A stretch of 34,624 bases of DNA from Rhizobium alarense (GTDB taxonomy: Bacteria > Pseudomonadota > Alphaproteobacteria > Rhizobiales > Rhizobiaceae). Positions 16,764-24,847 of this stretch are shown here, in pieces. The notes below the pieces were generated by a model. That model did no database searches. It was not told the origin of the DNA and saw only the letters and a list, made by a program, of their open reading frames with translations. The translations under genes were made by a program, and so were the position numbers. The DNA lies in the NCBI RefSeq assembly GCF_021555155.1, contig NZ_JAKGBU010000058.1, positions 1-34,624 of the forward strand. The letters are read 5' to 3'. Within the stretch, counting starts at the first letter, position 1, and each line of letters opens with the position of its first letter.

Positions 16764-17810
16764 TCAGGATTGCGGCGGTCTGCGGCAGCTTTCACGCCAG
16801 ACCATTTCCGTCGCGATGCGCACTTGTTTGCCGTAGGCGCGTCCCGCGAGGCGTTCGAGCAGCAGGTCGACCGCCACCTCGCCGATATGCTCTCCGTGAA
16901 TGCGCACGGTCGTCAACGGCGGTGTCAGGAACTGCGCGACCGGGATGTCGTTGAACGAGATGACGGCGACGTCGTTCGGAATCGACAGGCCGAACTCCTG
17001 GATGGCCCGATAGGCGCCGATCGCCATGTTGTCGTTGGACGTCACGATCACGTCGGGCCGGTCGGCAAGGGAAAGAAGGTCGCGGGCGAGCCGATAGCCG
17101 GTTTCGAGCCGCAGGCTCTGCCCCGACGAACAATCGGCGAGCGCCAGAAGATCCGGGTCGAAGGTTGCGTTTGCCCTTTGCCATTCGATATAGGCGGCGC
17201 ATCGGCGTTCGGCAAATGGCTGCACGGCGCCGTTCAGGCGCTCGTGGCTGCCGATGAAGCCGATGCGGCCGTAACCGACCGCCTTCAGGGCGTCGAGAAT
17301 CTTGGTCGTCGCCAGTCCCATGTCGGAAAAGACGCTGTCGATCCGATCGATCCGCGGGTCGAAATCAGCAAAGACGACATGCCGCGCATTCTGCTCAAGC
17401 CAGGCGATCTCCTGATTGGAGTGTTTGCCGATGACGATTACGCCGGAGGCACCCTCCAGCAGCGCTGCTTCCGGCAAGACATCGGAGTGGAAAACCTTGA
17501 CGATCTCGGTCTTGAGTTCCCGGCACCGGGTCTCGATGCCCAGCCGCACCCCGACATAGTAGGGGTCGGCGATCTCGTCCGACGGCTCGAGGAAATGCAC
17601 GATGACGAGCCTGGTGAGCAGGCTTGGCGCGGTGTGCCCGTTTCCCTTGTTGCGATTGCGCGGCGTCTCGTAGTTCAGCGCTTCGGCCGTCTCGATGATC
17701 GCCTGCCGCTTGGCCGGGGAAATCGACAGCGCCGGGTCGTAGTTCAACACCCGCGACACCGTGGCCGAGGACACTCCGACGGCTCTCGCGATTTCCTTGA
17801 TCGTTACCAT
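16764..17810 (-). CDS. LacI-family transcriptional regulator of the lactose operon
   Basis: From ATG 17810 the protein has 348 residues and starts MVTIKEIARAVGVSSATVSRVLN, the standard LacI-family helix-turn-helix at the very N-terminus; a GTG at 17846 would add 12 residues not typical of the family. The rest is a periplasmic-binding-protein-like sensor domain (LVIVHFLEPSDEIADPYYVGVRLGIE through VISFNDIPVAQFLTPPLTTVRI). It is transcribed toward and just upstream of lacE (130-base gap). It probably represses lacEFGZK and itself, with a galactoside as inducer. That it plays the role of lacR is inferred from position. Confidence 0.87.
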   Translation of the reverse strand: MVTIKEIARAVGVSSATVSRVLNYDPALSISPAKRQAIIETAEALNYETPRNRNKGNGHTAPSLLTRLVIVHFLEPSDEIADPYYVGVRLGIETRCRELKTEIVKVFHSDVLPEAALLEGASGVIVIGKHSNQEIAWLEQNARHVVFADFDPRIDRIDSVFSDMGLATTKILDALKAVGYGRIGFIGSHERLNGAVQPFAERRCAAYIEWQRANATFDPDLLALADCSSGQSLRLETGYRLARDLLSLADRPDVIVTSNDNMAIGAYRAIQEFGLSIPNDVAVISFNDIPVAQFLTPPLTTVRIHGEHIGEVAVDLLLERLAGRAYGKQVRIATEMVWRESCRRPPQS

Positions 17811-17873
17811 CCCACCATTCCAATCCTGCGGCTTCCACTCTGCCACGGCAGGCCAATTGGGGGAATAGATTTC

Positions 17874-17887
17874 AGTAAATTTTTACT
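17874..17887. promoter_or_regulatory. Palindromic operator upstream of the lactose regulator gene
   Basis: AGTAAATTTTTACT is a perfect inverted repeat (AGTAAA/TTTACT, two-base spacer), 63 bases upstream of the regulator start. A similar site occurs at 16726-16739 before lacE. This suggests autoregulation by the LacI-family protein. Confidence 0.5.
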
Positions 17888-18000
17888 AACACCTCGGCGA
17901 TCCTGGCCCCCGATTCGTCATAACCGAGCACGCGCTTGCCCTCAAGCCGGCATGCTCTCCTGAAATGCCGGGCGCCAAGGCACAGTTGCAGCCGAAGACC

Positions 18001-19671
18001 TCACGCCTGGTAGGTGATGCGGCCGTCGCAGATGGTCGTCACCGGGCGAATATCCGCCAGGCGATCGGACGGTGCGGCCTCGACGTCGCCGGACAGCACA
18101 ACCATGTCCGCGAGATAGCCCGCCTTCAGCATGCCCTTGCGGTCTTCCATAAATTCGACCCAGGCACCGGTCCGAGTGTAGGCGGCGAGCGTTTCGAAGA
18201 GTGAAAGGCGCTGGTCCGGCAGGTTCTGCGACCAGGGTTTGCGGCACATGGCCTCCTGGATGCAGGCCATGGGGTCGAGCGGCGTGACCGGCCAGTCGGT
18301 GGCGAAGACGATGCTGGCGCCGGCGTCGGCGAGCGTCCTCCATGCGAAGGCATAGGGCCAGCGCTCCTCACCGATGAAGCCGAGATAGGGCTCGAGCGAC
18401 ATGCCGGCGCTCCCAGGCGGATGGGTCGGCTGCATCGAGGCGACCGTGCCGAGTTCGGCGAAGCGCGGAATGTCGTCGGGGTGAACCACCTCGATATGTT
18501 CGATCCGATTGCGGCTGTCGCGCCGGCCGTTCGCCTCCATCGCCTTCTCGTATCCGTCCAGCACCATGCGGACCGCGCCGTCGCCGATCGCGTGCACGGC
18601 GACCTGCAACCCAAGCCGATCGGCCTCGGTCGCGATCGTGTCGAAATGCTCCTGGCCGAACAGCGGCTCGCCCTTCCAGCCCGGCCTGTGGGTATAGTCG
18701 TCGATAAAGACGGCGGTCTCGCCTTCCGTGACCCCGTCCATGAATATCTTCACGAAGTCGCAGCGCAACCGGTCGCCGGAAAAGCGCGCGCGCCACGCCG
18801 CCGCCTTGTTCTCGATATCGGTAAGCGGCATGAAATTCTTCATGTGGAAAGGAATACGGATGCGCACCGGCAGGCCGACGGTCTTCTCGATCTCCTCCAT
18901 CATGTCGAGCTGATAAAAATTGCCGTCCATGTTCTGGATCGAGGTGATGCCGAGGGAGGCGCAATAGGCGAGCCCCCGCTTGAGCATTTCGATGTCGCCG
19001 GCGCGCTCGTCCGCACTGACATTTTCGGGCTCGCCGCCCGTGCCGATGCCCAGCATCTCGCGGCCGCCCGTTTCCCCGAGTGCGGTGACGGGGCGGATCG
19101 CATTGCTCTCGCGCAACTCGCCGCTTGCGAGCCCGTCCTCGCCCATGACGATCTCGTTGCCGACACCGACGTCGCGTCCTTCGAGAAGGCCGGCCCTCGT
19201 GAGCGCGATCGTGTTCGCCCAGGCCGTATGGTGATCTGCCGCTACGAGAAGGAGCGGTCGGTCCGGCAGGATGCGGTCGAGATGGTGACGGCTGAGACGC
19301 TCGCTTTCCGAGATGACGGCATAGTCGGCGTGTTGGGCGATCAGCAGGCGCCGGTCGGGGTTGGCCGCGGCATAGGCGCGGACGGCCTTTTCGAGTGCGG
19401 CGTAGCCCCTCAGGCCGTAGAGCGACAGTTCGGTCAGTTCCACCGCCCCCCCGAAGATGTGCATATGTGCTTCGTTGAAACCCGGCAGCACCGTTCCGCC
19501 GCGCGCATCCAGGATATGCGTATCCGGTCCGGAAAAGGCGTCGATCCCTGCTTCCGACCCGACGGCGAGGATGCGGTTGCCGGAAATCGCGATTGCGCCG
19601 GCGCGAGGATTGGCGTCATCCATCGTGAGGATACGCGCGTTGCGAATGATGAAGCTCGCTTCGGCCTGCAT
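18001..19671 (-). CDS. Amidohydrolase family protein (Amidohydro_3, YtcJ-like)
   Basis: The 556-residue cytoplasmic protein has a small beta-sandwich N-terminus (ASFIIRNARILTMDDANPRAGAIAI), then the metal site motif PGFNEAHMH (His69, His71). Further likely ligands are the lysine of DFVKIFMDG, His in VAVHAIGDGAV, His in RIEHIEVV and Asp in FATDWPV. This is the layout of the YtcJ/NfdA group, which cleaves N-acyl or N-formyl bonds. The gene follows the DUF1989 gene on the same strand with a 164-base gap, so they may form one unit. Substrate is not evident from sequence. Confidence 0.87.
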   Translation of the reverse strand: MQAEASFIIRNARILTMDDANPRAGAIAISGNRILAVGSEAGIDAFSGPDTHILDARGGTVLPGFNEAHMHIFGGAVELTELSLYGLRGYAALEKAVRAYAAANPDRRLLIAQHADYAVISESERLSRHHLDRILPDRPLLLVAADHHTAWANTIALTRAGLLEGRDVGVGNEIVMGEDGLASGELRESNAIRPVTALGETGGREMLGIGTGGEPENVSADERAGDIEMLKRGLAYCASLGITSIQNMDGNFYQLDMMEEIEKTVGLPVRIRIPFHMKNFMPLTDIENKAAAWRARFSGDRLRCDFVKIFMDGVTEGETAVFIDDYTHRPGWKGEPLFGQEHFDTIATEADRLGLQVAVHAIGDGAVRMVLDGYEKAMEANGRRDSRNRIEHIEVVHPDDIPRFAELGTVASMQPTHPPGSAGMSLEPYLGFIGEERWPYAFAWRTLADAGASIVFATDWPVTPLDPMACIQEAMCRKPWSQNLPDQRLSLFETLAAYTRTGAWVEFMEDRKGMLKAGYLADMVVLSGDVEAAPSDRLADIRPVTTICDGRITYQA

Positions 19672-19835
19672 GATGAACGGCCCTCGGGATTGTGTCGTCG
19701 AAGCGCATGCCGCACGGAATGCGTATGCAGGCGAAGTGGCGCCGTTTCACGCGGCCGTCAAGGGATTTCCACCGGCGCGTTGGACACCGACCACCGCTGC
19801 CGTGAACATCGGGCGGGATGTCCCTGCGGATACGG

Positions 19836-20693
19836 CTAGCCGTGCGTGCGGGGATAGGCGTTCTCGCGGGGCGGCGCCCATCCGGCGAGTGCACCCGGCT
19901 CGGGCCTGAGAACCTCGACTTTCAACGGATAGCAGGCGACCGTATCGCTCGAATGGGTTTCGCCGCAGTCGCCGCCGGGACAGGCCGACAATGCGCCGAC
20001 GAGGTCGATCTCGGCGAAAAGTTCGAGGAAGTCGCCCGGCCGCACGGGACTCGCCTTCATGAAATACTGGTGCGTGTCACGCGTGAAGCCGGTGCACATG
20101 AAGACGTTCAGCACGTCATGCACGTGCGGCTCGGCCTCGGCGAGCGAGAGGTCCGCGGCAGATGCCAGCGCGCGCGTCAGGTTCGAGTGGCAGCAATTGT
20201 GATAGTCGCTCCCCTTCAGGAGCCGGTTTGTGTAGGGGTCGCAACGCGTGCCGATGACGTCGTGCACGCCGGCACCGTCATCGTCCCAGCCGTACCAGCC
20301 GAGCGTGTCGTGCGTTATCGTCGCCATGGGACGCAGGTAGGGCAAGGTGCTCCAGAGGCGATCCCCGACACCGACATGGGTGGCATGCAGCGCCCGCGTC
20401 TTGCCGCTGAAGAACCGCTCGGCAAGATTGCCGGCGTTCCACAGGTTGAGATCGCCGACCTGCGGCCCATCGATGCTGACGATGCGGAAAAAATGTCCCT
20501 GCGGCACCCGGAAGGCGCGCGCGTCACGCGGCGGCACCACAATCTCGTCCACCGTCGTCAGCCCCTTGCGGGCCGCGCGCAGGAGATCGAGATCGGCGAT
20601 CGGCAGCGTCTCCACGGGATAAACGACAACCCGGCGCCTCTTGCGGCGCTCCGCCGCATCCGACGGAACCACCAGGTCGCTTGTGCTGTGCAT
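19836..20693 (-). CDS. DUF1989 / urea carboxylase-associated family protein
   Basis: The start is ATG 20693 behind AAGGAG at good spacing, giving 285 residues. A longer frame exists but its extra N-terminus covers the promoter region shared with the LysR gene. The protein carries the DUF1989 features: QGHFFRIVSIDGPQVGDLNLWNA, HATHVGVGDRLWSTLPYLRPMATI, and a cysteine/histidine-rich segment CDPYTNRLLKGSDYHNCCHSNLTRAL that suggests metal binding. Family members are encoded near urea carboxylase or amine/amino-acid catabolism genes; their reaction is not well defined. It is divergent from a LysR regulator and upstream of an amidohydrolase, so a role in nitrogen compound breakdown is a reasonable guess. 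Confidence 0.82.
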   Translation of the reverse strand: MHSTSDLVVPSDAAERRKRRRVVVYPVETLPIADLDLLRAARKGLTTVDEIVVPPRDARAFRVPQGHFFRIVSIDGPQVGDLNLWNAGNLAERFFSGKTRALHATHVGVGDRLWSTLPYLRPMATITHDTLGWYGWDDDGAGVHDVIGTRCDPYTNRLLKGSDYHNCCHSNLTRALASAADLSLAEAEPHVHDVLNVFMCTGFTRDTHQYFMKASPVRPGDFLELFAEIDLVGALSACPGGDCGETHSSDTVACYPLKVEVLRPEPGALAGWAPPRENAYPRTHG

Positions 20694-20822
20694 CTCGTTT
20701 GCTCCTTCACGCCCGCCTTGACTTCTGGCCCGCCCCGCCGGACTGGAGAGGTGGCGGAAGGCACCGTCGGTTCTAGCAGGGTCTCTCGTCCTTGCAACGG
20801 CGAACCTTCTTGCCCATTGGCT

Positions 20823-20843
20823 AAGCATGACTTAGTCATGCTT
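20823..20843. promoter_or_regulatory. Perfect palindrome abutting the LysR start codon
   Basis: Ten-base arms AAGCATGACT and AGTCATGCTT surround one central T, ending one base before the ATG at 20845. It sits in the 151-base divergent region between the LysR gene and the DUF1989 gene. No Shine-Dalgarno sequence fits between it and the ATG, so regulator binding there could also block translation initiation or an abutting promoter. Operator function is inferred. Confidence 0.6.
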
Positions 20844-20844
20844 C

Positions 20845-21732
20845 ATGGATCCGCTTCCCCTCGCCTCCCTTCGCGCCTTCGAGGCCGCCGCGCGCCATGA
20901 GAACTTCGTCAGAGCCGCCGCCGAGTTGCGCCTGACGCCCGCCGGCATCAGCCAGCATGTGCGGGCACTGGAAAGCCGGCTCGACGTGACCCTGTTCCTC
21001 CGTCATCCGCGCGGGGTCTCGCTCACCGCGGCCGGGCGCGAGTTCGGAATGGCGGTGTCGCATGGGCTTTCCCACATCGAGGAGGCCGCCCGGCAATTGA
21101 GGCGCGAGGCGAAAGGCCGCACGGTCCGCGTCGCCTGCATCCCCTCGATGGCGACTCGGTTCCTCGTACCCCGCCTGCCGTTCTTCGGGGCCGCGCATCC
21201 CGACATTCGCGTCAACGTTCTCTATGCCCTAACGGCCAAGACGCCGGAAGCGGCGGATGCCGACCTCCTGATCTGCCACGGACATCGGCCGACCCCGGCA
21301 GCAATCGCCCTGCTGCCCGCCGAAACGCGGCCGACCTGTTCGGCGGACTTCCGGTCGCGCCACGGTCCGTTCGCAGCCGCGGCAGACCTTCTGAAGGCGG
21401 ACCTTCTGCACGACGAGACCACGGACGCCTGGCCGCGCTGGTTTGCGGCCGCCGGTATCGGGACCCCGTCGAAGGCCGGCCCGGTCTTTGCGGATTTCAA
21501 CCTGATGATCGGATCGGTGATCGGCGGCCAGGGAGTTGGCCTGTGCCCGACTGCGTTGGTCGCCGACGAGATCGCGAACGGCCTGCTCGTCACGCTGTTC
21601 GACACGCCCTCGGATACGGACAAGGCCTATTGGCTGGTGGAGGCCAGGGCCGCGTCGCGCGAGGCGCGGACGCTGCGCGACTTTCTGGTGTCGACGGATA
21701 TGCCGAAACGGGCGGCAAGCGAAGGCCCCTAA
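20845..21732 (+). CDS. LysR-family transcriptional regulator, GcvA-like
   Basis: The 295-residue protein starts MDPLPLASLRAFEAAARHENFVRAAAELRLTPAGISQHVRALESRL, the winged helix-turn-helix of the GcvA/AmpR-like LysR branch, followed by the effector-binding domain (RTVRVACIPSMATRFLVPRLPFF onward). The effector domain is a little irregular but full length. It is transcribed divergently from the DUF1989-amidohydrolase pair, the usual arrangement for a LysR regulator and its target. Its stop overlaps the stop of the convergent GGDEF gene by two bases. Confidence 0.88.
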   Translation: MDPLPLASLRAFEAAARHENFVRAAAELRLTPAGISQHVRALESRLDVTLFLRHPRGVSLTAAGREFGMAVSHGLSHIEEAARQLRREAKGRTVRVACIPSMATRFLVPRLPFFGAAHPDIRVNVLYALTAKTPEAADADLLICHGHRPTPAAIALLPAETRPTCSADFRSRHGPFAAAADLLKADLLHDETTDAWPRWFAAAGIGTPSKAGPVFADFNLMIGSVIGGQGVGLCPTALVADEIANGLLVTLFDTPSDTDKAYWLVEARAASREARTLRDFLVSTDMPKRAASEGP

Positions 21733-23303
21733 CCCGCTTCGGCGCGCCGCGGTGCGTCCTCCGGGTCACAGGCACGGCACCAGCCGTTGCGACCGGCAGC
21801 CTTCGCCCGGTAGAGCGCCCGGTCGGCGGCCTGAACGATCGCCTCGCCGTCCACGCCGTCCCGGGGCGCGGCAGCAATACCGATGCTGACGCCCAGGCGG
21901 ATCGGCAGGCCGCGCACCGTGAAGGCCGGCTCGAAGGCGGATACGCAGCGTGCGGCGAGTTCGTCGCCCGTCGTGCCGTCACCGGCCGCGAGTATCGCGA
22001 ATTCGTCGCCGCCGAGCCGTGCCACGAGATGCCCGTGCGCTACCTCCAGCAGTCGTTCCGCCACCATGCGCAGCACTTCGTCGCCGGCGGCGTGGCCGAA
22101 GGTGTCGTTGACCGGTTTGAAGCCGTCGAGATCAAGGCAATAGACGAGCACGCCCGCTTCGCCGCCGTGCCGCAACGCGTCCTCGAGACTCTTGTAGAAC
22201 TGGATGCGATTGGGAAGCCCCGTCAGAACGTCGTGATGCGCGAGGCGCGTCGCCTCCCGCTCCGCCAGCACGCGGTCGGACACATCGGCGACCGTCAGCA
22301 GCAGGCGGCGCTTCCCGCCTTCCCGCAAAAGGCGCACATAAATAAGCACGTGGCGCTCGCTTCCATCCGCCGTGGTCTGGCGCCACACGGTTCGTCCCTC
22401 GCAGTCGCTGTGCAGCGCCCGCAGCGTCGCAGCAAAGGTCTGCGCCTGATCCTCGGCGTGCATGTCGAAGGCGTGCTTCGACGGGAGGCCATCCGTCCCG
22501 CAACCGTAGAAATCGATCGCGGCCCGGTTCGCCTGAAGGATCGCGAGGCTATCGCCGTCGCACAGCAGCATGGGCATCGGATTGGCATCGAAGAGCTGCG
22601 CCAGCCACTCCTCGCGCTGCTTGAGTTCGGTGATGTCGATGCGCATGCCGATGGCGCCGCCGTCCGGTGTTCGCCGATCGTCATGCCGCAGCCAGCGGCC
22701 GTCGCGCAGCTGCTGCTCTTCACGCGACGAGGGCTGGCGGAATTTGCGCATGCGCTCGCGAAGCCAGATTTCGCCTTCGTCGACCACTTCCGGCATCCGG
22801 CCGCTCGCAAGGCTCAGCCGCAGGATATCCTCAAAGCCGATACCAGGCCGGAGATCCGCGGCGATGTCGTCGTAGAGTTCGGCATATTTTTGGTTCCAAA
22901 GGACATAACGATCCATGGCATCGAACACGCATACAGCCTGCGGCAGCATCTCGATGACATAGCGCAGGCGCCGGTTGGCTTCCTGCTCGGCAAGCTCCTC
23001 GTCCCGTGCGCGCTGCGCCGGCTCGATCAGGATGGCGGTGGCCGGTCCGTCGGTACCCTGCCAGCGCATCGGCAGGACACGGTAGAGGCGGTTGCCCGCC
23101 CCGGCGATCCGGACGACGTCATCGGTGGAGGCCGGCCATTCCGGAAGCAGCTTGGTTACGGCTCGTCCGAGGATGTCGCCAACCGCGCATTCGAAGATTG
23201 CCTGCGCGCCGGAATTCGCGAAGACGACCATGCCGGACGCGTCTGCGACGAGCGCCGCAAGCGGGCACGCCTCCAGGAACGCTCTGATCTCCGGCCCAAG
23301 CAT
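21729..23303 (-). CDS. Diguanylate cyclase with three PAS domains (GGDEF)
   Basis: The 524-residue protein has no membrane segment. PAS-like domains are at about 8-95 (LVADASGMVVFANSGAQAIF), 112-225 (LPQAVCVFDAMDRYVLWNQKYAELYD, the PAS_7 type) and 235-345 (LFDANPMPMLLCDGDSLAILQANRAAIDFYG), with a short coiled helix leading to the GGDEF domain (about 350-510). The catalytic loop is intact: GGDEF at 431-435, preceded by DLDGFKPVNDTFGHAAGDEVL. It should make cyclic di-GMP from GTP in response to a cytoplasmic cue. No RxxD inhibitory site is seen at the usual place before GGDEF (HGHLVARL). No EAL domain is present. Confidence 0.92.
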   Translation of the reverse strand: MLGPEIRAFLEACPLAALVADASGMVVFANSGAQAIFECAVGDILGRAVTKLLPEWPASTDDVVRIAGAGNRLYRVLPMRWQGTDGPATAILIEPAQRARDEELAEQEANRRLRYVIEMLPQAVCVFDAMDRYVLWNQKYAELYDDIAADLRPGIGFEDILRLSLASGRMPEVVDEGEIWLRERMRKFRQPSSREEQQLRDGRWLRHDDRRTPDGGAIGMRIDITELKQREEWLAQLFDANPMPMLLCDGDSLAILQANRAAIDFYGCGTDGLPSKHAFDMHAEDQAQTFAATLRALHSDCEGRTVWRQTTADGSERHVLIYVRLLREGGKRRLLLTVADVSDRVLAEREATRLAHHDVLTGLPNRIQFYKSLEDALRHGGEAGVLVYCLDLDGFKPVNDTFGHAAGDEVLRMVAERLLEVAHGHLVARLGGDEFAILAAGDGTTGDELAARCVSAFEPAFTVRGLPIRLGVSIGIAAAPRDGVDGEAIVQAADRALYRAKAAGRNGWCRACDPEDAPRRAEAG

Positions 23304-23383
23304 CTATACCTCAGCCCTGCAAAATCGCGTCGACCTTGACGCGAATGCTCCTGTTTAGCAGGCGAAAGTAAAGGAAGGGATAT

Positions 23384-23417
23384 CCCGGAGACCGGCGGTT
23401 CCGGCCGGAGATCCGGG
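23384..23417 (-). terminator. Stem-loop after the SMP-30 gene
   Basis: Arms CCCGGA (23384-23389) and TCCGGG (23412-23417) enclose GC-rich inner pairs (CCGG repeats). It begins 9 bases after the gluconolactonase-like stop, and a short T-containing stretch follows further on. It is the only structure seen in the 123-base gap before the GGDEF gene. Confidence 0.4.
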
Positions 23418-23426
23418 CTCTGGCTC

Positions 23427-24323
23427 CTAAAGGGTGCCGGCGCCGACGCGGTTGAGCGTGACCGCGTAGAGACTCGTCGAGGCCGTGATGAAGAGCCGAT
23501 GCTTCGCCCGGCCGCCGAAGCAGACATTCGAGACGACCTCCGGCACCAGGATCTTGCCCATGATATGGCCGTCCGGAGCGAGGCAATGCACCCCGTCGGC
23601 AGCCGACGACCAGAGGTTTCCGTCGGTATCGAGACGGAACCCGTCGGCGCAGCCGGGCGAAATTGCGTGAAACACCTCTCCGCCGGACAGCCTTCCGCCT
23701 TCCGCCACCGTGAAGGCGCGGATATGCTGTGGGTCGGATCCGAACATGCGGCCGGTATCGGCGACGTAGAGCCGTGTCTCGTCCGGGCTGAAGGCGAGCC
23801 CGTTCGGGCAGGCAAAGTCCGTCAGCATCGCCTCGATCGAGCCAGAGGGATCAACCCGGTAGACGTTGCAGGGCAGTTCCTGTTCCGAGCGGTAACCCTC
23901 GTAGTCGGTCATGATGCCGTAGTGCGGATCGGTGAACCAGACGGCACCGTCGGAGGTGACCACGACGTCATTGGGCGAGTTGAGACGCTTGCCCTGATAG
24001 CGGTCCGCGATGACGGTCACCGACCCGTCGAGCTCGGTGCGCGTGACGCGTCGGGCGCCGTGTTCGCAGGTCACGAGCCGGCCTTGCCGGTCGCGGGTGT
24101 TGCCATTCGCATAGTTGGACGGTTCGCGAAAGACGGAGATCCCGGCGCCCGGCATCCAGCGCAGGATGCGGTTGTTCGGTATGTCCGAGAAGAGCAGGCA
24201 CCCGGCGTCGCCGAACCATACAGGACCTTCCACCCAGTCGAAGCCGGTCGCGAGCTGCTTGACCGGGGCGTTGCCGAGAACGAAGGACGAGAAGCGGGGA
24301 TCGACCACTTCGAAGAACGACAT
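23427..24323 (-). CDS. SMP-30/gluconolactonase family protein
   Basis: The 298-residue protein is a six-bladed beta-propeller lactonase of the SMP-30/regucalcin type. Likely metal ligands are Glu32 in FDWVEGPVW, Asn118 in LNSPNDVVV, Asn174 in CPNGLAFSPDE and Asp227 in GCADGFRLD. No signal peptide is seen. Family members open sugar lactones such as glucono- or galactono-lactone to the free acid. It is transcribed alone from a promoter carrying a copy of the GTTAYCGATAAC palindrome shared with the sugar-acid genes to the right, and the start has a GGGAGGAAAGGA ribosome site. The actual lactone is unknown. Confidence 0.88.
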   Translation of the reverse strand: MSFFEVVDPRFSSFVLGNAPVKQLATGFDWVEGPVWFGDAGCLLFSDIPNNRILRWMPGAGISVFREPSNYANGNTRDRQGRLVTCEHGARRVTRTELDGSVTVIADRYQGKRLNSPNDVVVTSDGAVWFTDPHYGIMTDYEGYRSEQELPCNVYRVDPSGSIEAMLTDFACPNGLAFSPDETRLYVADTGRMFGSDPQHIRAFTVAEGGRLSGGEVFHAISPGCADGFRLDTDGNLWSSAADGVHCLAPDGHIMGKILVPEVVSNVCFGGRAKHRLFITASTSLYAVTLNRVGAGTL

Positions 24324-24353
24324 CAGGATTTCCTTTCCTCCCGGAGAGCCGGG

Positions 24354-24381
24354 ATGTTACCGATAACGACGGGATTGTCAC
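24354..24381 (-). promoter_or_regulatory. Promoter and LacI-type operator of the lactonase gene
   Basis: GTTACCGATAAC (24356-24367) differs by one base from a perfect palindrome and matches the sites at 26866 and 34379. On the minus strand it lies between GTGACA (24381-24376) and TAACAT (24359-24354), spaced 16 bases. It could also affect the divergent GlcG-like gene. Confidence 0.55.
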
Positions 24382-24395
24382 CCGGCCAAGCCACG

Positions 24396-24440
24396 ATGAA
24401 GGCAGACAGAATGAACATCACGAAGCCACCAGGGTATTGA
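24396..24440 (+). CDS. Possible 14-codon upstream peptide overlapping the GlcG-like start
   Basis: ATG 24396 opens a short frame, MKADRMNITKPPGY, whose TGA overlaps the TTG start of the next gene (TTGA). A second ATG at 24411 lies in the same frame behind GAAGG. Such an overlap can couple translation. It may equally be chance. Confidence 0.25.
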   Translation: MKADRMNITKPPGY

Positions 24441-24829
24441 CCGACGACGCGGTGCTTGCCCTTCTCACCGCTGCCCGCAAGGCGGCGGCCGGGATGGGTC
24501 AGCCCCAGTGCATCGTCATCGTCGACGCGAGCGGCGTGACGCTCGGTCAGCTGCGCATGCGCGGCACCCGTTTCCTGTCGCTGAAGAGCGCCGCGGCCAA
24601 GGCGCGCACGGCTGCCTCCATCGGTGCGCCGAGCGACACGATTGCCGAAGCCGCGCGGCCGCTGATCGCCGCCGCGACGGGCGGTGACGTGACGGGGCTT
24701 GCCGGTGGCCTTCCCATCCGCGTCGCGGGAGCGCTCGTCGATGGCATCGGCGTCGGCTCGGGCAGCGGCGCGCAGGACGTCGACGTCGCGCGGGCCGCCC
24801 TGCTTGCGATCGGCGCCGATCTACCCTGA
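24437..24829 (+). CDS. GlcG/HbpS-like heme-binding family protein (DUF336)
   Basis: The 130-residue product has the GlcG/Haem_degrading pattern: IVIVDASGVTLGQLRMRGTRFLSLKSAAAKARTAASIGAPSDTI, then GLAGGLPIRVAGALVDGIGVGSGSGAQDVDVARAALLAIG. Members bind small ligands or heme and often sit in glycolate, propanediol or sugar-acid loci; the biochemical role is unclear. TTG 24437 is the only start giving the complete fold; GTG at 24452 would trim five residues. No strong Shine-Dalgarno site is seen, which fits coupling to the short upstream frame. It runs divergently from the lactonase and convergently with the idonate dehydrogenase-like gene. Confidence 0.8.
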   Translation: MTDDAVLALLTAARKAAAGMGQPQCIVIVDASGVTLGQLRMRGTRFLSLKSAAAKARTAASIGAPSDTIAEAARPLIAAATGGDVTGLAGGLPIRVAGALVDGIGVGSGSGAQDVDVARAALLAIGADLP

Positions 24830-24847
24830 CGACGACCCGCCCGTCGC

